A stretch of DNA of 64,000 bases from Onchocerca lupi (taxonomy: Eukaryota > Nematoda > Chromadorea > Rhabditida > Onchocercidae): positions 62,001 to 126,000 of the forward strand of contig JAOVVO010000043.1 of the NCBI GenBank assembly GCA_028564675.1. Reading direction: 5' to 3'. Positions within the stretch are counted from its first letter, which is position 1. Each line of letters opens with the position of its first letter. Below the pieces are notes generated by a model. The model was given only the letters and a program-made list of their open reading frames with translations, was not told where the DNA came from and ran no database searches. The position numbers and the translations under genes were made by a program. Shown in pieces: positions 51,783 through 64,000 of the stretch.

Positions 51783-51949
51783 GTATACCAAAAAGAAAAA
51801 AGACTTTTATCCTTTTCCTTTAACTATACTACAATAGAATATATTCGGAGATCGAAATAAGTCACAGAATATTTATTGAAATTACTTTGACAGATCAGTT
51901 TGTGTGATTCTTGTTGGCCTTGACTAACTAATAATTCTTTCACTTCCCT

Positions 51950-52036
51950 TCACAATTCAATCATATTTCTTTCTGCTTGAACGACTGCTAAATGTATTAT
52001 TACGCTCAGATGATTCTCTCCAACTTCTTCATAGTT
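51950..52036 (-). CDS. Possible isolated terminal exon
   Basis: After the acceptor GTTTTTAAG (a form used elsewhere in this window) a 28-codon frame runs to TGA, reading NYEEVGENHLSVIIHLA and continuing as a helical, charged stretch. It could be a last exon of the unrecognised gene at 56-57 kb, but the phase of that gene's last donor does not fit directly, so an intermediate exon would be needed. It could be chance. Confidence 0.2.
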   Translation of the reverse strand, partial: NYEEVGENHLSVIIHLAVVQAERNMIEL

Positions 52037-55000
52037 CTTAAAAACACATAATAATTATTATTTGATGTGGTGAAGCTTCTATATCCTATTATTATCAATT
52101 TTTTAAGGGACAATAAAATTATGGGCTTTTACTGCAAAAATTGAAATTTATTCTTCTCTGTTGCCGAGCGAAATTACCATTCTGATGATTTGTAAGCAGT
52201 TATGCATTTGTGGAGTTATTATGGGTCTTCACTCACCATGGAATTTTTGCAATCATAAAAAACTGACTGTTTCCCAAAAATCTCTTCAACATTGCTATGA
52301 ATGGCAGGAAGACTTGTAAATATTAAATTATTTCACATCAAATGGAAGTTTGATAGAATTAGAAATGACTGTTTATCTTATAGATGGTATTAAATAATGT
52401 CAAAGAATCCTTTTTGGTTGAGTTACTTCAGCATTCGGAAAGTGAAAGACGAAAATTTTCAAAACAAATTTATAGACATCTGAAATTTTAATGAGTCCGC
52501 TCAAAGTATAGCCTGAACATGTAGACATAATTTATGATGACACTAAAAACATTTGATTACACTTTTTGTAGTGGTTGTATGATGTAAATAGAACTTTGTT
52601 GATTTAGAAATGTACCAATAGGTGTTGTTCTAATTAGAAGTTTTGTAGATCTTGATATAAAACAGTTTCCGTTTTCTGATGAAGGAAATTCAAAGCATTG
52701 CAATTAGTTTAAACATTATGGGATTTAGGGCGGCTAAAGAAAATTTCAAAGATGAGCTCATTGAAGTTATGAAGAAATGGTGATTTTTAAAAATTTGTTG
52801 GTACAATGCGTCTCTATGAATATTTTTATTTTTCCATAGAAGTTTTTCTAAAATTTTAGCATAGACTTGATAATTGATGACAGTTAAGATGAAAAGGGAT
52901 TTTCCAACAATATTTTATGTTAACTACAAGTGTGATGATATAGGACAATTGCCTTTTTCCCAATTGCATGATTTTCTCTCTATCTTCGATTCGATATGTA
53001 ACTTTCGACATTTTGTAAAATTTTAGAATTTCGCAATATGCAGATCAATGAACTTTGTGCATATGTTAAACAAAAGATATGTTACAAACCAGTTGCATGA
53101 TTGAGTTCATCCAATAGTTCATACGGATTAGTATTTCTAGAAACTGATTAGATGTTTTAGGCTTTTTGGATCAAAACTAAGAGATAAAATATTGAATAAA
53201 TCTTAACAGGACATCTCCACTCCCAGTTTGAAGACTGCAAAGGAAATATTATAACTCTGTGGATATCATGTTTTATTAGGAGCTATAAGGATGAATGGTA
53301 TTCAACAGATTAAACTTACTAATACCAACTTTCATTCGGTAGAAAGCCTTAAATTATAAGCGGAAATTATTAAAATAATGCCACTGGAACCAGTTCCATT
53401 AAACCAAATTTAAATAACTACAAATCCATCAAATCGTAAACTTTTGTAATTGTTGCGCTACTACGTAATACTTTATACGATTTAAACGTTGTAAGCTAAT
53501 GAGAGAAGAAAGTTTTAATTGTAACTTTAATCATTTGATGGCAAACAGAAATAACAATTCAGTAATTTTCTAATAAAAGATTTTAAAAACAAACTAAGTT
53601 AAACAATTATTAAATTATCAATTGAAGCCTTACAGATTAACAATAAAACAAGAATAGGGAAGAATCACGTTAAAATAAATTTTCAAGAAAGTTCAATTAA
53701 ATTTATAAGCTTCAACATTACACATGTAACGATTTACTTAACAAAAATGAAAAAAAATTAAAATTGAAATATCTGACTAGGAATTTCCAAGCATTCAATC
53801 TTTCTTCTACTGTTAGGACAAAATCCTATTAAATCATTGTAATTTCAAGATTTCCCTAATTTTGATCATTTTTCATTACTATAAATGGATAATTTTAATT
53901 ATGAACAATTTAAAGAAAAATTTAATCCTTACTACTGTCATTATGTATTCAGAAACAAATTTTGGAACGTGTTCCTAAGCAGTAAAATGAGGAGATACAA
54001 ACAATTAAAAATAGCCAAGCAAATTTCAAAGTAAAAAGTTGCTTGTGGAAACATAACATAATCAAATGATAACGATTCACAATCACTATTACTTATACAT
54101 AAGTTTAATTCCAGCATCTTTCATGAACATTGGAAACATTCGCACATATAAATGAAAAAAACTGAAATGAATTTTAATTATACTGAACAATTGGAGAAGG
54201 ATAGTCTTACAATTTACTTATATAGATGAATCGTCAATAATTAAACATAGAAATATTTGTCATTTCTCATTAATTATCACCAGCAGTTTATAGATCAGTT
54301 TGTATGATACTGCTTCGAAATGTTACATTAATAGTTCCAAATTTTAGTAGTTCCAATTATTGTCGAAAACTGGTACAGCAAAAATTCTGCAACACATTGA
54401 GATATCAAACAAAATCATGAATACAATTAGATAGAAAGAAGATTAGTATAAATTGAAAGGAAACTTTATTTCATCTCTTTGCCCTCTTTAATCAGGATCC
54501 TCCTTAGATATTTCGCTACCTCGAATTTTTTATTTTCCTCATGAGCATAATTTCATCGCTATAATTTTACTATAAAAAATATTAAGAATTCGAAGATGAG
54601 AGGTGCATTGAGATGAGAACAGATCAGATATATGTATATGTATATATATTCCACGACAATCTTCCAGAAGATTGGATAAAGAAATTCTAAGACATTATTC
54701 AAGAAAATTTGTTTCACATGGTTTAATATGGTAATGACATCGTATCGTAAAATTATTCAACTGTAATTATTTTTTATGAAAGACAATATAAAAGAATACA
54801 TAAATAAACATACACTGTTGAAATATAGAGGTAACAATGTGAATACTCACTGAGAGGTATATAAAAATTAAAAAAATGAATAAATATATAAATATCAAAA
54901 TAAAAAACATATATCAAAAAGAGTTCACAGCGAATACATATATCAATACTGACGAAACAAATCCATGAAAGATGTTATAACAAATATAAACAAATAAAGC

Positions 55001-56369
55001 AAATATAAGCAGAAAATACGTGTAGTTATGATATGTTTTATAATTAATGTATTCAGTTTTTTTACAGAAAATGCTCTCCAGCTTAGAACAAATAATGCTC
55101 AAGTGTATATCTCTTACCAATTAATTTGCTGAGAAAAAATGTTTACAAATTAATCATTTAAAAATTCTCTTATGTATCTCTCTGTTCTGGTAATTTTCTT
55201 CTGCAAGAAGAGGATTTATATACTTCCACAAAATTAGTCAATAAAGAAGTTTATGATTTAAGGACTCGAAAACTTTCCAACAAAATTCCTAAACGAATTA
55301 ATTATTGATTCGCATAGATCCGCCAAGTCCTTTTTGTTATGATGAAATAAAAATCATTTTAAGAATCAAATAGCTGGTCATGGTTAGTGCTCTGAGTTTC
55401 CTTGTTCCGATTCCCGTATTTCTTTCCGAAACAATCTACAAGCAATCACAAAGTCTATGACTGGCTCTTTATGTTCAAATTATATGCAACAAAAATACTA
55501 CCGGATGAAGCGTGCAGCAATTTCATGAATGAAACGCCATTTCTAATCATCATGAATAATAGAATGATGGTTTGCAAACATAAAAAAAAAAAGAAAAAGG
55601 AAAGGAAAAAACATAGGATTGTAATATATGGTAACTATATGGGTGAACTACAATGGAAGAATCATTTTTTAAAATAAAAACTTGACTTCAATTTTTAATA
55701 TCACTTTATTTCTCACTTCATCAAATTATGACAACAAAAGCTCTAGTAACAATCCAAATTTCAGCTTCGCTACTTATTTGTCTTTTTCTAAACCTGTCAG
55801 CACAACTTAGAAGTTTTTCGCACTTCTTAATTTCCATCGACCAACCAATTTCCATACTTGAAGCAGTTCAAAAGAAAAATAGAAGAAAAATCTTATTGTC
55901 TGTAGCAAAATTATGAATACAGGAAAATTTACTATTGAAAGAAAATAGAATTGCGTGGTAAAATTTTCAAAAATCATGCATTCATTTTAACTCATTGTAC
56001 CATAAATAAAATAAATGGATGCTAGCGAATTTTACGATATATGAAATAGAATCAAAAATACCCAGTAACTTAGATCGGACTGTTGATACAAAGAGAATTT
56101 AATCTTTTGATGCAGTCAGTATCAATCAAGCTACTATAATGGAATATATAAGACTTGCTAGAATTAGCCTATAATGCTTCCAAGATGTCACTCTTAAAAC
56201 GATTCTGGAACGCTTTTTTTATGTTTGGGACAAATCCAACTATAGCAATTTTAAATTTGAGTCGCAATACAACTGAATTGTAAAAGAAAAACATTGCAAA
56301 TAAATTAAGAACATAAGAAATGGAAACAGTGGAAAGAGAAGAAATCCGGATTAAGACAAAATAACTTAC

Positions 56370-57205
56370 CGACTTATCAAAGTGTCTTCGAAACGATTTT
56401 TCTCAGCAATTTCAATTTGATCGCTATCATCAATTATGCCAACCTTGCAAAGCGATTCTGGTTCTGGTGAAAGCAGGCGACTATCTACATTTGATAACAT
56501 GATTGCGTCTTTGTATGATAAAGCATCATCGGTTATCAATCCCGGCAATAATCTAAAATCATATTACACACCTTCGCATGTATATTCCATACCTCAAAAT
56601 CTGTGACAATGGTCAGAAGTCTGTTCATTATGCTAAATCTGAATAATTATATTTAATACTAGGACTTACTTTGCCCGTAAACTTTTGTGGAAAGCCATTT
56701 CTTCCCAATTTAGATAGCCTCTCGCCTTTGATTCTGCATCTTTCTCGACTTCTAGTCGACATGTTTGTTCTGAAGAAGAAAATAACAAAAATCATAAATG
56801 ATTATCAATTGTTGCAAACATTAATTATAACAAAGGTTACTAATATGACTAATTTAATCTAATTAAAAAAAGTATTACTGAAAATATTCATTTAGGTTAG
56901 ATACAAAAGATAATTGACTGTCCATATATATATATATCATTACAACAATAGAAAATTTCAATTTCGTAGCATAAAAATCTACATGTTTGCTCACTTTTAT
57001 ATTTTAAATACTCATCCCAAGTTTTCTTCGAAACTTGTGCACGTCGTACTGACTTGGAATGAAACTCCCATAAAGTATCATCCTCAAATTGTTCCACAAT
57101 CGAAATCACTCGGGCATTTTCATCCTCGGCAGTTCGGATTACTTCTATCCCAATGAATAGTATCATTTGCAATTGTAGTAAATATGGTGCAAATAAGCGA
57201 TCCAT
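56370..57205 (-). CDS. Unrecognised protein, three exons seen
   Basis: Exons 56995-57205, 56670-56769 and 56370-56552 on the minus strand join in frame (phases 1 and 2) with good donors GTGAGC and GTAAGT. About 164 aa are visible. The start is the Met at 57205, or an earlier exon may join at the acceptor at about 57145. The product is hydrophilic and mostly helical: acidic ARVISIVEQFEDDTLWEFHS, a basic stretch with TWDEYLKYKKQTC, a Glu/Lys helix with GYLNWEEMAFHKSL, then an acidic linker rich in Ser, Asp and Glu (LLSPEPES, IIDDSDQIEI). I do not know the family. The frame meets a stop at 56366-56368, but a perfect GTAAGT donor overlaps it, so the gene probably continues to lower coordinates through an exon I could not place. 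Confidence 0.5.
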
Positions 57206-60200
57206 TAACAAAAACTAGTGATTTTACATTAATCCGAAATTTCTGGATTAATAACAACTTATAATGCCTTAATGAAAGAACCACGAATCTTCGGTTTTCT
57301 TTTTTCAGTTTCAGTCTTCCATATTTTATTGACTAATTACACGTTAGTTATTGAAGATAATTATATCCTTTCTCGAGAGGGAATCGTTTCAGTGGCGATG
57401 GTCTCAGAAATGATACAAATCATCAGTATTCTAGCTTTCTCTGATTCCAAATTATCCATTTCAGATGTTAATTATTATATCAATTACTCTATATCAGTAG
57501 TGTAAGCAAATTCCAGTGCAATATTAATTTCTTGAAGTTCAATGCAATTCTGAAAAAAAAGAAAAATCAACTGCTACAAAAATTGAAGTGCAACTATGCA
57601 ATTAGTCGATGAACTTTAATTGTTTCGAAAAGTTCGCAATCATCATACCATAGAAAGACTGCCAAATGTTCCCTCGAAAATATGCAGTTATTTCAAGCAT
57701 CACCAGGCCAATCTCTCATTAGATGGGACCAATTATCCTAAAGGAATAACTTGGCCAGATATCAAAAACTTCGAATGAAAACGATTTTAATAAGAATAAT
57801 ATACAGTACGCTGAATTCTTCCAAGCACACTATTTAAGCATAAAATATCAATGATGACGCTATCAATAACGGGGAATGAAAATGGTTACTCCTGCATCAT
57901 CCTTGCCAATCGATTTAATAACAATTTGATAACGATGCAGAAAACACGGTGAGATAGGCACATAAAAAGTAGAGGAAAAAGAAAGAGAAAGAGAGAGTGA
58001 AGTAACTGAATTGTGTTCTCTCTCTACCGAAGTGATAAAAATGCTTGAGAATTCGAACTTGAACTTGAACTCACACTATGCATGATATCTGTTTTGAGTA
58101 TACGCGCACACATACAGTATATACAGCCGTTGAAAAGACTTGAAACTTAAATGATCATCACCCGGAAGAAGTGAACGACAAGCTCATTCTCACAGTTTGC
58201 TTAAAATCAAGCAGCAATTTACTAATTAGGCTGTTCGCCGAAAAATACACCAAGCATGTGCTGCAGCGGTACGTAATGTTTGCATGCCACTAGCATGCAA
58301 TGCAATAAGGTCTTCATTGGCAGTCTTTCTTTTAACATCAAAAGATAATTCGAAAAAGCTTGGAATTGCGGAAGTTTGCAGGTTTAAAAAATGTTTTGAA
58401 AAGTTTAGAAGTTGTAGAAGACTTCATCTTGAGTTCGCTCTCTTACTACAGTGTTTTGAACATGCCATTTTTGAAACAGCCTATACATTGTATGAGAAGT
58501 TATTGACCAGTCTGTTATGGTCCCACCAAATACCATAACGTTGTCCCTCATATCATCTCTCATTTTGTTCTTTGTTTATCTTTATTCGTCCTATCATTAA
58601 TTTGATCCTTACTCTTTTGTATTAGCTTAGACTGTTAATATTGCGTCAAGCAAAACACAATAAATTTTTCGTTTACAGCACATCAGTCTGCTATCACACG
58701 TCTGTCAAATTTAGTTCATTAAATTCTTCAAAGTAAGCTGAAAAAGCACCGTAGTCTTCTCTGCTACCAAGTATGGAAGATTAGAATCAAGAATTTAATA
58801 GTCACATAGGCCAAGAAGGTTGGTACATGATGTTTGTTGTTGTGGCCAAAAATATTTCGTCCACTTCCCCTGATCTCTTTCTCATAGAAAAATACGTCTA
58901 ATTGTCTCCCATACCTTTCCAACAATTATGCAGATTAACAGTTCTAAATTTTAAAATTTCACATTCAAAACTGAAATAGTAAAGGCAACCATGTTAGAAA
59001 GAAATTAGAATCACTGTTGTGATGCTACATTGCAATGTCAAAAATTTGCAAAATAATAAACAATTTAGAATATTTTCAAAAACTTCCAAAATATAAATTT
59101 TCTTCAAAAAAACCTCCATTTTATAATAGTTTGAAATGTCAAATTACTTCGGCCGCTGAATTGAATATTCTTTATTAAAACCAACGGAGTTTTCATCGAC
59201 AAATCTAACAGAATTTTATGAAATTTATTTCATCACAAAAACTATATTGAAAGATATTTTTTAATAAGAAAATTTACATTCTTGAAAAATAAAAATGAAA
59301 AAATATTTTTTCGGTGAAACACCTGAATTAAAGAAAAAAAGAATGCGGCAAATACATCATTAAAGAATTGCATATGCCAAAAGATAGGAAATTTAACCAG
59401 AAAACAGCATGAATCCCATAAATTAGCCTAATTTTACAGCTTTTCTCAAGACTTGCCGGATAATTTCAGTAACAAAGTCACATATCAATGGATTAATCAA
59501 TAATGAAACTGAAAATCTAAAATGTGATGATAACATCGTTTTCCGATCAATTAATGCTTTGAAATGGCATTGCAACTCTAATGAAACAATACAACTTATT
59601 ACAGACACAATCCATTAATGTGATGAACACATATTAATCAAAAATGCAATATAAATCTAATTGAATGCAGGACGATCACTTAGTTAATTAGATAGAATAT
59701 TCCTTATCAAGTTTAAAACTGCATATTTAATACATTATAATATCAAATCAACAGCAGCAAAAATGATACGATAATTTAATAATTACAAAAAAAAAGTAGA
59801 ATCTTTGTTTCTTGCAAAACTTTTAAAGCATTTCAATCAATACTGAGAAGCATGTAATGCATGAGTGTTTTGGAAATGACAATGGAAAATGAAAATTCAA
59901 AGCATAACGGAAGAAGATTAAGAGGTTTTAAAGTGTGATGATTTTCAATTACTTCACTTTAATAGAAATAATTAATTTACTTAAGCAAATAAGATTATCT
60001 AAATCTCAAGAATTGCTTATAAAATGTCATGAAAAAAATCATAAATATTAACCTTCCCAATTCTAATTTTCTGGCTTGAAATATCCCAACAATTTTCAAG
60101 CAGCTACCTAATTATTAGGCAGAAAAAAAAGATCAGGAATATTCATCGTTTTTGTTCTATTTAAAATTCATACTTGCAATTGTTTTTAAAATTTGTACAA

Positions 60201-61177
60201 ATTTTCAAAACGGCGAAATCTGATTTTTTTTTTTTTTTTTTTTTTTTTTTGTTCATTTGTTATTCAAATGATAGAAGTTTGGAGCAGTTTGCAAAAAATC
60301 TATTTTAATTTCAATAGTTTGATTATTTGAGTTAAAAAAAATAACAAATCTAAAGAAAGTGAACAAATATGTTTCAAATTACAGAAATTTAGTATTTTAA
60401 GAAGACAAAATTATGAAACAATAATTTAAAATCAAATGTGACAACAGAACTTTCGGTACAAATGAATAATATAAAATTTTTCTGAAAATTAAAAATGATA
60501 GCATTAAAAGTTTCTTATTCTTTATTATTATTCATTCGGCTCTGCTTTCGTGATTACCATAAATACAGACATTGGCAAATAGAATTTCGTGATTACTGTA
60601 AGTACAGACATTAGCAAAATACAGCAATATGGTTATCTATAATCTTCATTATTTTGAAACAAATAACCTTTTACATGGAATAATTACATTCTAGCATATT
60701 ATGCTGTAAAATAATGTTATTCATAGAGAAATTCTTTAAATCATTTGAGTTAAAAGCGGAGGAATCGAACTTCAAAAGAGAAATTACTTAAAGGAAGAAA
60801 TTATTCCCAGTAAATAAAGTTAACTGGTAAAAAGCGAATATATTTGAGGACAAAATATACGAGGAAAATAATAGCAGCAGCAATAAAGGACGTGGATCAA
60901 TATGTATTGCTTCAAGCCACTGCCATAAAAATAACATCACTGAAATTTTTAAACTTTAAAGTTTTCTGCTGAATTATTAATTCTTGAGCGAAATATTAGG
61001 AAGAAAGAAGAACGTAAATTCAGAAAAAAAAATCAAAATTTTATATGCCATAAAAAAAATTATTTGTCATATGAAATTACTAAAAATAATTATGTAATGA
61101 GAAAAATGACCACTATAAAGTAAGAAAAAGCTACCTCAATATGCTTATTTAAATATTTATTCTCGTCTTCGCAATCT
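57206..61177. other. Intergenic region between two minus-strand genes
   Basis: 4 kb with the 3' UTR of the phosphodiesterase gene at its right end and possible 5' exons or promoter of the gene at 57 kb at its left end. It has a less AT-rich patch at about 57950-58550 with no clear exon, a long poly-T at 60223-60250 and a tandem repeat at 60546. Frames at 57272-57505 and 58284-58538 show no family likeness. Confidence 0.5.
60546..60623. repeat. Two-copy tandem repeat, period 39 bp
   Basis: TTTCGTGATTACCATAAATA (60546) and TTTCGTGATTACTGTAAGTA (60585), each followed by CAGACATT and GCAAAA/T. The copies differ at a few positions. Confidence 0.75.
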
Positions 61178-63669
61178 TTACTCTTCTTCTCGTTCGATAT
61201 TTTGGTCCTCGTTACCAATCTGCAAGATTTAAATCAGAATTACCTAAACCCAATTTATTATTTCAGTCGATCATTATCACTTGCTAGAAGTCCCTTCCAG
61301 TCCATTTGTTTTGTGTTGGTTGCAGAAAATATATCATCATCTTTTACGAAAAGACAAGTAAAATAGAGATGAAATGGGCGAAAAATGGAATTTGACAAGA
61401 AAAGAAGGAATCTGAAATATTTGAAGAGATACATACAAGTAGCATACCTCTTCAGGGATTACAAAGTTCGACGATTTCAGTGACAATGAAGACGGTTGAC
61501 TGGTTGTTGGAATGGCAATGCCTGATTCCAAGGCTTTATTTCTCTCTAATTCGTGGAGCCATTTTTGATGGTTGTGCTTCAAGTTGATGATTAATTCAGG
61601 CTCTTTTAGACCTGGCAAAATCGGCAACAAACCTGCTTCATTCAATGCAATAGCTAATGGATTAACTATATGAGAAATGAACGAATCCTGCAATTTAGCA
61701 ACCTCTGGATCGTTTCGGTCCATATATGGTGATACCGCCATACCACGTCTTTTCTCTTCATCACCCTAGAATAAATCTAAGATCTCTCAACCTGTGAAAA
61801 ATCTACGTAGAACGAAAGAACCTAAAAATGAATGGTAAAATACCGAACATCAACTAAAGCCAAGATCCATTTACAATATTGTACTGTATTCAGTGTTTGA
61901 AGGATACACTTTTAGATGATTACTAAGTACTGTTGAAAGAAAAAAGTATAACAGATTGAATGAGTTACTTATTTCAAATACATACCTGACCATAAAACTC
62001 TTCACAAATGCGATCAGTCCATTGACGATGAAGTGGATATGGCTTGGAGGGACTATTAATGTCAGCAAACTTTATGAGCATCTGTGAAACGATCACACGA
62101 TGTGATTCGTTGTTTAGATCCATATCTGATACTTTCTCATTAAATTGCATTATGATATCAAAATGTAGCTTGAGATCTGTGGCGAGGATATACTCCAGTA
62201 CAAGATATCTGTAAGATAAATGCCAAAATTTTATTTTCCTGACATATTATGACTGATTTAGTTTAATAGTATCCCTTGCATATAATGTTATGATAATAAT
62301 AATCATAGCAAGATAATTTCAGAATAAATAGATAGCTGAATATAATGTGGCACTTTAACTGTCTTCATTGCAAACGATTCCGTGTGAATTCTACAAAATC
62401 CAACTTTTAAAATTATCTGTTATGCAATTCGTCATGCAACAAATTTACTTATAGATAAAGAACACAAATAATTATCAAATTAAAGAAGTACCTGAATCGT
62501 TTCGTTTCAGCGGCATCCAATGTTTCAATAAAACAATTCTCGGGTTTCGACAAGAGACGCCATGATTCAGCAGCATGATGATTTTCTAACACTGATCGAT
62601 CATTATATAAAATTGCCTGTAACATAAACTTGTAATGAATCATTTTTTGCAAAATGTATCTCATTCAAATTTTGCAGTGTCCGAAATTCAGATTCCATCT
62701 TCCTGAGTCGGTTTAAATTTTTTTGCTTTTGTTTCTGGGTTTTTTCATTTTAATTGAGAAATAGTATCGTCAGCTAGCTACTAATAAATTACGTGCTTAT
62801 TTATTAATTAAATGTTAGTAATTGAATGCCTCTTAAGTTAAAATATTAAAACTAATGATTTAGGAAATTTACCTCAGATTCTAATTTTCTTCCTTAAGTA
62901 AGAAAAGTTGCGATATTTAATTGATATTTCAGACCAAAGATTAAAAAACGCAACAAAGAACAAGAAATCAATCATTAAATCATTTCATCTCATTGTTAGT
63001 TTTTCTTTTACTCCCATCATTTTTTCTTTCGAACTGTTACAAATTTACAGACCTTGAAAAACTTGAATCTTTTGCATCTGAGTCATTAATTCTGGTTCTA
63101 TTGAGAATTCCCCGTTGCCGAAAAATGTTATTTCATTATTTTGGAAGATGAAACAATTATACTGTTAAGACCGCTGAATATGAATGAAAACTATTAATGA
63201 TTTTTCTATGTCAATATCTCAACTAGCGAAGATTTCACTATATATATTGTCATCTTTCTTCATATATAACAATAAAAATATCTTACCATAAAAGAAAACA
63301 ACTGCAAAAAAACAATATAAAAAAAAATTTATAGATGAATAAAATTAAAAAGAAAAAAGAAAAAAAGAATGGAACAATAAAAATATAATAGATCGAGAAA
63401 TTTCTAAACGCTTGCCAACTGGCTTGATATATAATCAGAAATTTTCCTGTAATTGATAGAGTTTAAATATGAAGAATGAATAGAACATCCTAATTCTCAA
63501 CCGAGAAAAACAGATGTTTTTTGAAATTCACAGTCTCCATTTCAAAAATAAAAATTGAATTTTGAAAACTAAAACGAACTTTTTTGTCCTCAGCCGCAAC
63601 AAGAAATGCATTTGTGCGACCAGGATGATCGTAATCGTGCATTGCTGCCGCAGTAAATAAAGCCATGAG
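61178..63669 (-). CDS. pde-3: PDE3-type cyclic nucleotide phosphodiesterase, C-terminal part
   Basis: Five last exons on the minus strand: 63580-63669, 62492-62616, 61986-62208, 61448-61765, 61178-61219, phases matching, 265 aa. The gene is cut by the window edge. Catalytic motifs: AAAMHDYDHPGRTN with the metal-binding His-Asp pair, YNDRSVLENHHAAESW, KFADINSPSKP (metal-binding Asp) and KLQDSFISHI with the invariant purine-selective Gln. HDYDHPGRTNAFLVA and the acidic C-terminus (NIEREEE) are typical of PDE3. The enzyme hydrolyses cAMP and, in mammals, also cGMP. The 44-residue insert that defines PDE3 and the N-terminal membrane region would lie upstream, beyond 64000. After the catalytic core comes a Ser/Pro-rich linker (TTSQPSSLSLKSS). 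Confidence 0.88.
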
Positions 63670-64000
63670 CTGAAAAAAAAAAACCACATTTTTAAATTAA
63701 TAAGAATAACTGTTTCATTAACTTTTATACTCGAATAACTTTTATACTCGTTTTTTATTATTTATAAAGAATTCTTATTCATTCTTTCCTAACAGGCGTA
63801 GATTAAATAAATAAATATATACATATGTGATGAGACTCAACAAATTCTATTTCTGAAATGATTTCGAAAAATACAAGGATGAATAATGCTCATAGATACT
63901 ATGTTCAAATAGCTTTTGGATATTGATACTATGTTCAAATATCCAAAAGCTATTCTGTTGGCCAATAAACTAACCGAAATAAACTACAGCTCAAATTTTA
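63670..64000. other. Intron of the phosphodiesterase gene
   Basis: No exon seen between 63670 and the window end. Poly-pyrimidine plus CAG at 63671 (minus) gives a strong acceptor. The stretch holds the composite repeat at 63895-63954. Confidence 0.6.
63895..63954. repeat. Interlocked direct and inverted repeat
   Basis: GATACTATGTTCAAATA occurs at 63895 and 63924. The 17-bp AATAGCTTTTGGATATT (63908) has its exact reverse complement at 63938-63954. The inverted arms overlap the ends of the direct copies. Confidence 0.85.

Larger units (their letters stand above)
51124..56369. other. Gene-poor region after cyclophilin
   Basis: 5.2 kb. It contains the cyclophilin 3' UTR and a 25-bp direct repeat at 51303-51352. 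A possible lone minus exon lies at 51950-52036. Short open stretches with protein-like composition occur on the plus strand between about 52390 and 53080, but they are interrupted by stops and match no family I know. The rest shows nothing recognisable. Confidence 0.45.

Noticed and set aside
52370..53110. Short plus-strand stretches with protein-like composition
   Set aside because: Each is under about 45 codons and broken by stops, and random frames of that length are common at 70% A+T. No family recognised.
60700..60790. Minus-strand AAGTTCGATTCC as the T arm of a tRNA
   Set aside because: No matching A box, anticodon stem or acceptor stem at the right distance.

Overview
This looks like a window of nuclear chromosome from a parasitic nematode, most likely filarial. 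The DNA is about 70% A+T. Genes are broken into many short exons by small to medium introns. Acceptors are the nematode TTTCAG type, with a minority ending TTTAAG or TTGAG. Several first coding exons have a strong acceptor just upstream of the ATG, as expected for spliced-leader trans-splicing. The encoded proteins match nematode families: the EFF-1 cell fusogen, a MEL-26/SPOP-like MATH-BTB protein, an ACDH-12-like acyl-CoA dehydrogenase, MAOC-1, an ER cyclophilin, a globin and a PDE3-type phosphodiesterase. The exon models were built by hand by matching splice phases, and nearly all joins close in frame.

Layout. 1-400 (-): coding-like fragments of a gene running off the left edge. 604-5093 (-): seven-finger C2H2 protein. 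7085-10961 (+): MATH-BTB CUL3 adaptor, head-to-head with the zinc-finger gene across about 2 kb. 13079-17356 (+): mitochondrial VLCAD/ACAD9-type dehydrogenase, 15 exons. 18458-21406 (+): peroxisomal hydratase 2 (MaoC), 8 exons. 21407-32660: an 11-kb stretch without a gene I can support. 32732-38379 (+): EFF-1-type fusogen with an apparent one-base frameshift in exon 4. 42015-43850 (-): globin with an unresolved 5' end. 43851-50137: long non-coding stretch with microsatellites and a tRNA-like (SINE-like) segment. 50138-51123 (+): secreted/ER cyclophilin B. 56370-57205 (-): unrecognised gene, three exons seen. 61178-63669 (-): the 3' five exons of a PDE3-type phosphodiesterase whose start lies beyond the right edge.

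How the genes relate. The dehydrogenase and the hydratase 2 are adjacent and co-oriented and both act in fatty-acid beta-oxidation, one in mitochondria and one in peroxisomes. From memory their C. elegans counterparts are also close neighbours (cosmid E04F6), so this pair may be an old linkage. The other genes look like independent housekeeping or developmental genes. The large gaps, especially before eff-1, probably hold regulatory DNA. I saw no rRNA, CRISPR, plasmid or intact transposon.

The points most worth a second look are the fusogen and its frameshift, the repeat-bearing insert in one of its introns, a two-codon last exon that creates a peroxisomal targeting signal in the MaoC gene, a perfect 30-bp palindrome on a splice donor, and the unrecognised helical gene near 57 kb.
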